23,712 nucleotides of DNA from NCBI GenBank assembly GCA_041497995.1, contig JBGQHM010000062.1:1-23712 (forward strand), read 5' to 3'. This DNA comes from DATKMS01 sp041497995. GTDB lineage: Bacteria; Desulfobacterota; Binatia; HRBIN30. Below are positions 7,834 through 14,167 of the stretch, one piece after another; position 1 is the first letter of the stretch; each line of letters opens with the position of its first letter. The position numbers and the translations under genes were made by a program. Under the pieces are notes generated by a model. The model was not told where the DNA came from, searched no databases, and saw only the letters and a program-made list of their open reading frames with translations.

Positions 7834-8309
7834 TCGGCCACGTACGCGCTCAGGTTGCGCATCGCCCGACCGAACAAACGGCTGACGACGCGCGGCGCGA
7901 ACGGCGCGCCCAGGCGCGCGAGCAGGCGCGGCTCGAGCGCCAGCGTCCAGCGCACACGCGTGGCGCCTTCGGCGTCGGTGAATTCAAACGATTCGACTTG
8001 CGCATGGGCGAAGGGTACCGAGGCGCGCGTCACTGTCCAAGCCCAGCGCGTGCCCTCGTCCCACGCGATCATCTCCTCCACCCAGTAGGTGTTGCCCACG
8101 TGAGACTCGCGAATGGTCCCAACGCCATAGGGTGGCGGGCTGGTGTACGAGGCGTCACGAACGTTGGGGAACCAATGCTTCCAACACGCGGGCTCCGCGA
8201 AGCTCGCGAACACCTGCGCGCGCGGCTCTGCCACCTGCGCCTCGGACACGTGCACGACCGGGGCCTGCCGCGCAAACGCGAGAGTCTCCCGCCGCATGTC
8301 GAACCACAT
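7830..8309 (-). CDS. SRPBCC (START/polyketide-cyclase-like) family protein
   Basis: About 159 residues from ATG 8309; ATG 8297 is an alternative 12 bases later. AGAGGA lies about 10 bases before 8309. Seen: the SRPBCC pattern EAQVAEPRAQVFASFAEPACWKHWFP, then YGVGTIRESHVGNTYWVEEMIAWDEG, WAWTVTRASVPFAHAQVESFEF and RVRWTLALEPR, ending in the long C-terminal helix FGRAMRNLSAYVAE. The family forms a deep hydrophobic pocket and includes lipid/aromatic binders and cyclases; no catalytic residue can be named. It is the first gene of the minus-strand operon, with its start 24 bases from a perfect palindrome that probably binds the divergently encoded TetR protein. Confidence 0.87.
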   Translation of the reverse strand: MWFDMRRETLAFARQAPVVHVSEAQVAEPRAQVFASFAEPACWKHWFPNVRDASYTSPPPYGVGTIRESHVGNTYWVEEMIAWDEGTRWAWTVTRASVPFAHAQVESFEFTDAEGATRVRWTLALEPRLLARLGAPFAPRVVSRLFGRAMRNLSAYVAE

Positions 8310-8332
8310 CGTCCACTTATCCTCTTGCCACT

Positions 8333-8347
8333 GCGTACGGTGTACGC
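8333..8347. promoter_or_regulatory. Probable TetR operator palindrome
   Basis: GCGTAC-GGT-GTACGC is a perfect 6-bp inverted repeat with a 3-base centre, lying midway between the divergent starts at 8309 and 8361. Its place and symmetry fit autoregulation by the TetR-family gene and joint control of both operons. The plus-strand start is only 13 bases from its edge, so any plus transcript would have a very short leader. Confidence 0.7.
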
Positions 8348-8360
8348 TACTCAGGACGCG

Positions 8361-9134
8361 ATGGCTGGTCAAGCGAGTGCAGTTCAGCGCCGCACGACGC
8401 GCGCGCGCCGTCGTGTCGAAAAGCCGGCGGCCGATGCCCGCCTGACACATGACCGCATCCTCACGGCGGGGCTCCAGTTGCTCGCGCGGGACGGCGTCGC
8501 GGGCTTGAGCATGCGCGCGCTCGCGGACGCGCTGGGAACGGCGCCGATGTCGCTGTATCGGCACGTGCGCAGCAAGGACGAGCTGCTCAGCGCGGTCGTC
8601 GCCAGAGTGCTCGAACGTTTGGACTTCGAGCTGCCGAAGCGTGGCCCGTGGACGGAACAGGCGGCGGCATGGATGCACTCGCTCCGCGATCAGCTGCGCC
8701 AGTCACCTGCCGTTGTGTCGATCTTGATGCAGCACGGCCACTACACCCCAGCGCTCATGCGTGCGACCAACACGCTGCTGCGCATCCTGCGTGAGGCCGG
8801 GTTTGACCGCCGCGCGGCGGTGCGCGCCTGGCGCGAGATCATGTGGAGCACGCTCGGCTTCGTCGCGGCCGAGATCCGCGGGCCAGCCTTTTCGCCGTCG
8901 TTCTACATGCAGACAATCGGCGAGGCGCAACGGACGGCGGCTGCCGCGCTACGGCCGGAGGATTTCGCCGAAGTCGCCGCGCACATGCCCCACCTGCTGA
9001 CCCGCGACCTCGACGACGTGTTTGCGAACATCGTGAAGCACCTGCTGGCGGGCCTCGCGGCGGATCTTTCGGACGCAGCAGCGCAGCGCGGTCGCCTGCC
9101 CGTCAAGCACGTTGCCAGCGGAGGGCGGAAATGA
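8361..9134 (+). CDS. TetR/AcrR-family transcriptional regulator
   Basis: A 257-residue protein. After a basic N-terminal tail (TTRARRRVEK), residues about 29-75 form the TetR helix-turn-helix: HDRILTAGLQLLARDGVAGLSMRALADALGTAPMSLYRHVRSKDEL. The rest is a helical ligand/dimer domain, with MHSLRDQLRQSPAVVSILMQHG and a C-terminal LTRDLDDVFANIVKHLLAGL. The start at 8361 has AGGA 4 bases upstream; the reading frame stays open to 7998, but those upstream ATGs fall in the divergent SRPBCC gene. The stop overlaps the nitroreductase start (ATGA), making it the first gene of its own operon. It likely represses both operons through the palindrome at 8333-8347. The inducer is unknown; a 2-oxoacid, its CoA product or an aromatic substrate is plausible. 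Confidence 0.92.
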   Translation: MAGQASAVQRRTTRARRRVEKPAADARLTHDRILTAGLQLLARDGVAGLSMRALADALGTAPMSLYRHVRSKDELLSAVVARVLERLDFELPKRGPWTEQAAAWMHSLRDQLRQSPAVVSILMQHGHYTPALMRATNTLLRILREAGFDRRAAVRAWREIMWSTLGFVAAEIRGPAFSPSFYMQTIGEAQRTAAAALRPEDFAEVAAHMPHLLTRDLDDVFANIVKHLLAGLAADLSDAAAQRGRLPVKHVASGGRK

Positions 9135-9823
9135 CGACTCAGTTTTCCGACCTCAACATGGGACTGAGGGATGCGATGATGACGCAACGTGCCGTGCGTC
9201 GGGTCAAGCCCGATCCGGTGGACGACGCGCTGGTCCTGCAACTGATCGAGCTGGCGCTCAAAGCGCCGACGCAGCAGAACTCGCAGGGTTGGGAGTTCCT
9301 CGTGGTGAAGGACCCGGTGGTGAAAGCCAAGCTCGCCCGACAAAACCGCCGCATGTGGAAGCTGTACCGGCGCGTCGCCGCATGGAAGGCGCGCCACGAT
9401 CCGAAGGAGCAGCGTACCAACAGAGCGGTCGAATGGGGCGTCGACCACTTCGAGGACATTCCCGTCTTCGTCGTCGCGTGCATGCGCGGACCGCGCCTGG
9501 CGTTTCCACCGATCCTGGCGGCGAGTACGTACGGCTCGATCTTCCCCTCCATCCAGAACCTGCTCCTGGCGGCGCGCGCCGCGGGGCTCGGCGCCAACTT
9601 GATCACCATGCCGTTATGGAACAACTTCGTCGCGCGCCGCATTCTCGGCTTGCCCTGGAACGTCACGCCGGTGGCGATGGTGCCGCTGGGCTGGCCCATC
9701 GGGCGCTACGGGCCGACGACGCGGCGCCCGGTTGGTGACGTCGTGTCGCTCGATCGCTTCGGCAATCGACCGTGGAAGAGTGAGGCGGCGCGCGTCACGC
9801 AGCTCGACGTGCAAATGAAATGA
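9131..9823 (+). CDS. Nitroreductase-family FMN oxidoreductase
   Basis: A 230-residue protein of usual length. Seen: the N-terminal RAVRRVKPDPVDDALVLQL, the FMN-binding LKAPTQQNSQGWEFLVVKD, and the later GSIFPSIQNLLLAARAAGLGAN and VTPVAMVPLGWPIGRYGPT, all in family order. It should bind FMN as a homodimer and move electrons from NAD(P)H, or possibly ferredoxin, to an organic substrate. The start is ATG 9131 in the overlap with the TetR stop, and its own stop overlaps the ferredoxin start, so TetR, nitroreductase and ferredoxin form a chain of 4-bp overlaps. This context suggests a redox partner of the ferredoxin-dependent oxidoreductase downstream rather than a detoxifying nitroreductase, but that is inference. 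Confidence 0.92.
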   Translation: MTTQFSDLNMGLRDAMMTQRAVRRVKPDPVDDALVLQLIELALKAPTQQNSQGWEFLVVKDPVVKAKLARQNRRMWKLYRRVAAWKARHDPKEQRTNRAVEWGVDHFEDIPVFVVACMRGPRLAFPPILAASTYGSIFPSIQNLLLAARAAGLGANLITMPLWNNFVARRILGLPWNVTPVAMVPLGWPIGRYGPTTRRPVGDVVSLDRFGNRPWKSEAARVTQLDVQMK

Positions 9824-10050
9824 ACGCCACCGTGACCATCGATCAGGAAACGTGCAAGGGCTGTGAGCTCTGTCTCCCCGTGTGTCCGCCAAAGGTGTTG
9901 GTCATGTCCCAGGCGGTGAACGGCAAGGGTTACCGGTATCCGCTTTTGCTGGACGGGTGCACGGGTTGCGAGCTATGCGCGAAGGTGTGCCCTGACTTCT
10001 GTTTCGAAGTGTACCGGCGCCCGCAAGGCGCAATGGTGAATGCTGAATGA
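9820..10050 (+). CDS. korD: 2[4Fe-4S] ferredoxin, delta subunit of 2-oxoacid:ferredoxin oxidoreductase
   Basis: A 76-residue protein with two complete cluster motifs, CKGCELCLPVCP and CTGCELCAKVCP, separated by about 25 residues, as in PorD/VorD/KorD subunits. It would pass electrons from the alpha/beta catalytic pair to soluble ferredoxin. The start overlaps the nitroreductase stop, and the stop overlaps the alpha-subunit start. The last residues (MVNAE) are encoded by a heptameric tandem repeat, so the natural C-terminus may have been altered by repeat expansion. The gene symbol follows the order D-A-B known for KorDABC operons. Confidence 0.9.
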   Translation: MNATVTIDQETCKGCELCLPVCPPKVLVMSQAVNGKGYRYPLLLDGCTGCELCAKVCPDFCFEVYRRPQGAMVNAE

Positions 10051-10064
10051 TGAATGGTGAATTT
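10037..10064 (+). repeat. Heptamer tandem repeat (TGAATGN) across the ferredoxin/alpha-subunit junction
   Basis: Four consecutive heptamers, TGAATGC, TGAATGA, TGAATGG and TGAATTT, occupy 10037-10064. They supply the last codons of the ferredoxin, its stop, and the start and first codons of the alpha subunit. Confidence 0.75.
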
Positions 10065-11144
10065 ACAGCGACACCGCTGCCCCGCCTGCTCATGGAGGGC
10101 TCTGCGGCAATGGCGGAGGCTGCCATCCAAGCCGGCTGCCGCTTCTACGCGGGCTATCCCATCACGCCGTCGACGGAGATCTTGGAGTACATGTCGGTGC
10201 GTCTTCCGGAAGTGGGCGGCAGCTGCATGAACGCCGAGAGTGAGATCGAAGCCATTGGGATGGTGTGGGGCGCCGCGGGGTGCGGCGTGCGCGCGATGAC
10301 CGCGTCGACGGGCCAGGGCATCAGCCTCATGCAGGAGAGCTTCGCCGAGCTCGCAAATGCCCAGATCCCCGTCGTCGTGGTCAACATGTGCCGCGGCCAG
10401 GGCGACTACTTCCAGTCGACACGCGGTGGTGGCCACGGTGACTACCGCTTCATTGTCCTCGCGCCGGCATCTGCGCAGGAGGCCGCCGACCTGACGATGC
10501 AGGCTTTCTACATTTCGGAGAAGTGGCGCAACCCAGTGATGATCATGGGCGACTTCCTCTTGTCGCACACATCGGAGATCGTCGAGTTTCGTTCACCTGA
10601 GTATCCGGACCTCCCGCCGAAGGATTGGGCCATCACCGGCGCCAAAGGACGGCGCGGCATCACACTCTCACCGCTGGGTCCGTCGGAGAAGCTGTCGACC
10701 AACATCGCGGCGACGTTGGCCCAGGCCATCAACAAGCACCCGGCGATCAAAGCCGAAGAGGTGCGCGTCGATACGGGGTCCCTCGACGACGCAGAGCTCG
10801 TCGTGGTGGCATTCGGATTTCCCGGACGCTTCGTGAAGTATGCGGTACGGCTGGCACGCGAGCGTGGCCTGCGGGTCGGATACGTGCGGCCGATCAGCTT
10901 GTGGCCCTTCCCGACGCAGGTGCTCGCCGACGTCGCGAACACGGCGCAAGCGATCGCCGTGTTCGAACTGAACGCCGGCCAGATGATCGAAGATGTCCAG
11001 CTGGCTGTCCTCGGCCGTGCGCCGGTGCATTCCATCGGCGGCATCAGCCACGACCATTCCGGCTTTGGCGTCGGCCCGCTGTTGAACGTCGAGCACATCC
11101 TCAAACGCATCGAGGATGTGTATCCGAGAAAGGGACTGGCATGA
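10047..11144 (+). CDS. korA: 2-oxoacid:ferredoxin oxidoreductase, alpha subunit (KorA/VorB type)
   Basis: A 365-residue protein matching the separate alpha subunit of four-subunit enzymes. Seen: LLMEGSAAMAEAAIQAGCRFYAGYPITPSTEILEYM with the conserved YPITPSTE, ESEIEAIGMVWGAAGCGVRAMTASTGQGISLM, PVVVVNMCRGQGDYFQSTRGG and the C-terminal RVGYVRPISLWPFP. It forms the CoA-binding half of the active site with KorB, oxidatively decarboxylating a 2-oxoacid to acyl-CoA, CO2 and reduced ferredoxin. 2-Oxoglutarate and branched-chain 2-oxoacids are both possible, and sequence reading alone does not decide. The start is ATG 10047 or 10050, inside a heptamer repeat with no clear ribosome binding site, so translation is probably coupled to the ferredoxin. 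Its stop overlaps the korB start. Confidence 0.93.
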   Translation: MMNGEFTATPLPRLLMEGSAAMAEAAIQAGCRFYAGYPITPSTEILEYMSVRLPEVGGSCMNAESEIEAIGMVWGAAGCGVRAMTASTGQGISLMQESFAELANAQIPVVVVNMCRGQGDYFQSTRGGGHGDYRFIVLAPASAQEAADLTMQAFYISEKWRNPVMIMGDFLLSHTSEIVEFRSPEYPDLPPKDWAITGAKGRRGITLSPLGPSEKLSTNIAATLAQAINKHPAIKAEEVRVDTGSLDDAELVVVAFGFPGRFVKYAVRLARERGLRVGYVRPISLWPFPTQVLADVANTAQAIAVFELNAGQMIEDVQLAVLGRAPVHSIGGISHDHSGFGVGPLLNVEHILKRIEDVYPRKGLA

Positions 11145-11989
11145 CCAAGCGAGTGACAAGTGACGAGTGGCCAGTGGCGAGTGCAGAGGAACAGCCGGCG
11201 GCTCACGGCGAGACGACTCTTGCTCGTCACTCGTCACTGGGCACTGATCACTCTCTGAAAAAGGTCTTCGACAAGCCCGACTTGCTGCTCAAGACCGAGC
11301 ACTCGCTCTGTCCCGGCTGCGGTGAGCCGGTGGCCTTGCGCATCATCTTAGAGGTGCTCCAGGAGCTCGAGCTGCGCGACCGCACCATCTGCGTCGCGGG
11401 GATCGGTTGCTACACGGCCTTTCCGATGATCATGGACATCGACGTCATGCAGGCGTTGCACGGCCGCGCGCCGTCGGTGGCTACCGGCGTCAAGCGGGTC
11501 CGGCCCGACGCGGTCGTCTTCACGATGCAAGGCGATGGCGACATGATCTCCGAAGGGTTGCAGGAAGTCATTCACAGCGCCGCGCGCGGCGAGCAGTTTA
11601 CGGCTGTGGTCTTCAACAACGCCGTCTTCGGCGAAACCGGCGGGCACATGACCGCAGCCACCGTACTTGGGCAGCACACGAAGACGACGGTAGGTGGCCG
11701 CACGCGCGAACGCCACGGCAACCCGATCAAGATCAGTGAGCTGCTCGCACAGCTCGACGGCACCGCCTACGTCGCGCGCGCCGCGGTGCATACGCCGTCG
11801 GCGATCAAGCTCACCAAGCAGTATCTGCACGACGCCTTCCGCGCCCAACTCGATGGCAAGGGCTTTTCCTTCGTCGAGATCCTCACCATGTGTCCGACCG
11901 ACTGGTTCGTCGCGCCGGATCAGGGACCAGCATTTCTCGACAAACATCTGAAACCGATCTACCCACTCGGCGTCATCAAAGGTTGCTGA
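11141..11989 (+). CDS. korB: 2-oxoacid:ferredoxin oxidoreductase, beta subunit (TPP-binding)
   Basis: A 282-residue protein. Seen: KVFDKPDLLLKTEHSLCPGCGEP, VAGIGCYTAF, the TPP/Mg motif QGDGDMISEGLQEVI with VVFNN, GGHMTAATVLGQHTKTT, and ILTMCPTDWF. The Cys residues of CPGC, GIGC and TMCPTDW are the [4Fe-4S] ligands expected for this subunit. The first 40 or so residues (MTKRVTSDEWPVASAEEQ and beyond) are not typical of the family and are encoded by an inverted heptamer repeat; the conserved protein starts near KKVFDKPD. The start is in an ATGA overlap with korA. A gamma subunit gene does not follow; a cupin gene takes that position. Confidence 0.93.
   Translation: MTKRVTSDEWPVASAEEQPAAHGETTLARHSSLGTDHSLKKVFDKPDLLLKTEHSLCPGCGEPVALRIILEVLQELELRDRTICVAGIGCYTAFPMIMDIDVMQALHGRAPSVATGVKRVRPDAVVFTMQGDGDMISEGLQEVIHSAARGEQFTAVVFNNAVFGETGGHMTAATVLGQHTKTTVGGRTRERHGNPIKISELLAQLDGTAYVARAAVHTPSAIKLTKQYLHDAFRAQLDGKGFSFVEILTMCPTDWFVAPDQGPAFLDKHLKPIYPLGVIKGC
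11151..11253. repeat. Inverted heptamer repeat forming the korB N-terminal codons
   Basis: The left arm (11151-11181) is four heptamers of the form AGTGRCN (AGTGACA, AGTGACG, AGTGGCC, AGTGGCG). The right arm (11223-11253) has the complementary series (CACTCGT, CACTGGG, CACTGAT). The arms pair at about 24 of 31 positions around a 41-base centre. The whole element is in frame in korB. Confidence 0.8.
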
Positions 11990-12021
11990 CGCCCGCGCCG
12001 CGTTGCGCGGCAGGAGCCGCT

Positions 12022-12534
12022 ATGGAAACCACAGCCACCGATCCCGCCAAGGATGCTCACCCCCCGCGCCTCGCGTTCGTTCACCTCGACGATGTTCCCT
12101 GGAACGAAGTCATCGCCCAGATGCACGGCGAGCGCCGCGTATCGGTTCACGAGAAATTTCTGGAGTGGACCCCGCAACGCATGGTCGTGCTCGGCCGCTA
12201 CGACCCGAACGTTGTCATCGAGCGCCACGGCCACGCCAGCGACCACCTCGTCTACGTGCTCGAAGGTCACCTCATGGTAGGCGATCGTCAGTGTCCACCG
12301 GGGACACTGATTGTTCTCGAGGTCGGCGCCAAGTTCGGTCCGTTGATCGCAGGCGAGCGGGGCGCGCTGCTGTTCGAAGTGTGGATGGGTGACCCGCGCC
12401 CCGTGCCGGACGACAAGGAGAAATACTACGCGTTGCTCAAGGAGAAGGGTATCGTTCGCCTGCCCAATCCGCCCATCAAGAAGCCGGCGACCGCACCGAA
12501 GCAGGCCGACGACGGCAAAGACCTTTACTCCTGA
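12022..12534 (+). CDS. Cupin-domain protein
   Basis: A 170-residue protein with one cupin barrel. Seen: RRVSVHEKFLEWTPQRMVVLGRYDPNVV, then motif 1 ERHGHASDHLVYVLEGHLMVGD with the HGH metal pair, then PPGTLIVLEVGAKFGPLIAGERGALLFEVWMGD. A Lys/Pro-rich tail (PPIKKPATAPKQADDGKD) ends it. The start at 12022 has AGGAG 5 bases upstream. It follows korB by 32 bp and is probably the last gene of the TetR operon. Relatives are often annotated as ChrR-like or acetylacetone-cleaving-like cupins, but no specific activity can be claimed. It sits where the gamma subunit of the oxidoreductase would be expected, but it does not resemble one. Confidence 0.87.
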   Translation: METTATDPAKDAHPPRLAFVHLDDVPWNEVIAQMHGERRVSVHEKFLEWTPQRMVVLGRYDPNVVIERHGHASDHLVYVLEGHLMVGDRQCPPGTLIVLEVGAKFGPLIAGERGALLFEVWMGDPRPVPDDKEKYYALLKEKGIVRLPNPPIKKPATAPKQADDGKDLYS

Positions 12535-13071
12535 GCATGCTGGTCGATGCCCACGTCATGTGGTGAGCGACGACTAGGCGCGCTCTCCGCTGAGCCCGGC
12601 GCGTGCGTGGTATCGCGAGCCGCGCCGCGACCCTGCTATGTCAGCAAAATGCTTGGCGGGGGGACGGCACGCTGGTCAATGCATGCACGCGCTTTCGCGC
12701 TTATCGACACGCACCCAACGCCGGCACGTGTCACACCACAAGAAGTTTGCTCGGCCATCGTTGGGTCCTTTGTGTCCGCATGCCAGATCCATTTGTCGTC
12801 ACCTCAGTGGGAGCTACCCACACGACGGTGCAATCCTCCGGCCACGCTCGCATGATCGGCTCTCGCGACAAACTCGCAGTTGATGCGGCAACTCAAGAAG
12901 GAGAGTTGCGGGCCAATTGGCTGAACTCGGCCTCGATTGCTCGATATCAGCCACAGGGATCGCGGCGAAGCGTCGTTCAGTCCGGTGCCGCCGGCGCAAG
13001 CGTTCCCCGCAGTGAGCGTGGGGCAGCGCCCACGCGCCGACTAGCTGCCAGAGCAGTGATCCCTTGCACAC
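12535..13071. other. 537-bp gap without a recognised gene
   Basis: The plus-strand open frames here have no coding character or recognisable domain, and no good ribosome binding site. One 7-bp stem (GCAACTC with GAGTTGC, 8-base loop) lies near 12885-12906, and a short CCCC/GGGG hairpin lies near 13005. No intrinsic terminator with a T-run was seen after the cupin gene. Confidence 0.5.
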
Positions 13072-13341
13072 TCAGCCGCGGCGACTGTTCGTGCGCTCCG
13101 GGATTTTCCGTACGGTTGGTTCAGACGGAACCGGGCGATTAAACATGGTGTGCCACCATTGAGTGGAGTCGAATTCCCGCACGAGTTTTGCGGCTTTCGC
13201 CCGTGATGCGTCGTCCAGCATCTGATCGAACTGCCAGCGCCGCAGAATGGCGATCGCGTTCTCGCAACGTACGAGGTCTTGCTGCGAGAGGAGCACGATC
13301 TCCAGTTCCCGCACGTATCGGCTCACATCGATCTTGGGCAT
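13072..13341 (-). CDS. Small hypothetical protein
   Basis: An 89-residue reading frame, MPKIDVSRYVRELEIVLL onward. It looks like real protein: an amphipathic helical first half (VLLSQQDLVRCENAIAILRRW), a KAAKLVREFDSTQWWHTMFNR segment rich in aromatic residues, and a basic Pro-containing tail. I do not recognise a family. GGAGAGGG lies about 13 bases upstream of the ATG at 13341, a weak site; the frame stays open upstream to 13422, but that part reads as non-coding. It stands alone between the cupin operon and the exported-protein gene. No function is proposed. Confidence 0.55.
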   Translation of the reverse strand: MPKIDVSRYVRELEIVLLSQQDLVRCENAIAILRRWQFDQMLDDASRAKAAKLVREFDSTQWWHTMFNRPVPSEPTVRKIPERTNSRRG

Positions 13342-13500
13342 GTCCGTCTCTGCCCTCTCCCTGGAATCCGTGCGGCCTCTCCTGAGCAAACAATGTGCTC
13401 GACCCAGGCTCAGTGCCTGCACGAGCCGTCAGCAGCGCCCCTGTCTAGTCCGAGAGACACTGCTCACCTCGGCAGGACGCAGATCGACGTGGCGCCTGCC

Positions 13501-13557
13501 TCACTGCAAATGCCCGAGGGCCCGCAGCCTCTCTTTGGTGCCCTCATCTATTGGCAC
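13501..13557 (-). pseudogene. Possible relic of a sulfatase-like C-terminus
   Basis: The last codons of a 79-residue minus-strand frame read VPIDEGTKERLRALGHLQ and then stop. This resembles the usual end of sulfatase-type hydrolases (an 'ID...L..LGY' tail). The rest of the frame upstream is Arg/Pro-rich and unrecognisable, and neighbouring frames give no catalytic motif. If real, it is a decayed remnant. Confidence 0.2.
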
Positions 13558-13693
13558 GCTCTTCCGGTCCGGCGGCGGCTGCGGGACCATCAGGCGCAAC
13601 TCACCTCGGCGTGCGCTGCAACCCTTCCGCAACCCTGAGCGCGGCAGCGCCCCTTCAACCACCCGTGGTGGCTTCCCGAGCGTAGGCTGGCGC

Positions 13694-13710
13694 ACCGTTC
13701 GCAGAACGGT
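13694..13710. promoter_or_regulatory. Perfect 17-bp palindrome of unknown role
   Basis: ACCGTTC-GCA-GAACGGT. It could be an operator half-site pair or a small hairpin. No gene start is close. Confidence 0.4.
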
Positions 13711-13965
13711 TGCCAACAGACCTACGAGGTTTGCTCGCACTCATAGACGGGCACCAGATACGCGACGGCCAAAGCCCTCGAATGTTTCGACCCGTTCCGA
13801 TCGTGTGCCTCCGAAGAGCGAATCGATCGAGCACAGCCGCTGGTACGAGCGCCTTCCCTGACGGCTGAATGAGCCGCACCGTGGCGTTGCCGGCCCAGGA
13901 CGTGACGGTCTTCATCGCTTTCGCAGAACTTCACGCGCACAACTGAGATTTCGCGACTCACCTAA

Positions 13966-14002
13966 GGGATATCCCGCACCTTGCTTTGGGGGAATTCCCC
14001 CA
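13966..14002. promoter_or_regulatory. Two perfect palindromes upstream of the exported-protein gene
   Basis: GGGATATCCC at 13966-13975 and TGGGGGAATTCCCCCA at 13987-14002 are both fully symmetric and 11 bases apart. They are about 165-200 bp before the start at 14168, a usual place for upstream regulator sites. Confidence 0.45.
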
Positions 14003-14089
14003 GAAAACCCCTTCGAGGGTAGCGATCGGCCTTCGATCACCGACCGAGGCGCCAGACTTCTCCTGGCATGGCTCTTGAGATGCCCTCCG

Positions 14090-14119
14090 TTCGAACGTTC
14101 GAATCGAACTGCGGTTCGA
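14090..14119. promoter_or_regulatory. Cluster of TCGAAC/GTTCGA operator-like sites
   Basis: TTCGAACGTTCGAA at 14090-14103 is a perfect 14-bp palindrome. It is directly followed by TCGAAC-TGCG-GTTCGA at 14104-14119, a second inverted repeat of the same motif. The cluster is 48-78 bp before the ATG and would overlap the promoter or early leader, which suggests a repressor or activator site. Confidence 0.5.
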
Positions 14120-14167
14120 GGTTCAAAAAAACCCAATTGGGAAACGTCAAAGAGGAGGAACGTGGAC

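Larger units (their letters stand above)
13342..14167. other. 826-bp gap with palindromes and possible gene relic
   Basis: No intact gene is convincing here. The stretch holds a possible relic of a hydrolase C-terminus (13501-13557), a 17-bp palindrome (13694-13710) and three perfect palindromes in the last 200 bp before the exported-protein gene, listed separately. The ribosome binding site AGGAGGA at 14153-14159 belongs to that gene. Confidence 0.5.

Noticed and set aside
12535..13142. Plus-strand frames of 100-180 residues after the second cupin
   Set aside because: No ribosome binding sites and no domain, and the overlapping frames are equally open, as expected for non-coding GC-rich DNA.
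14064..14079. Sigma-54-like promoter (TGGCAT-N5-TTGA) upstream of the exported-protein gene
   Set aside because: The spacing fits, but the invariant GC of the -12 element reads GA, and no enhancer-binding protein gene is nearby.
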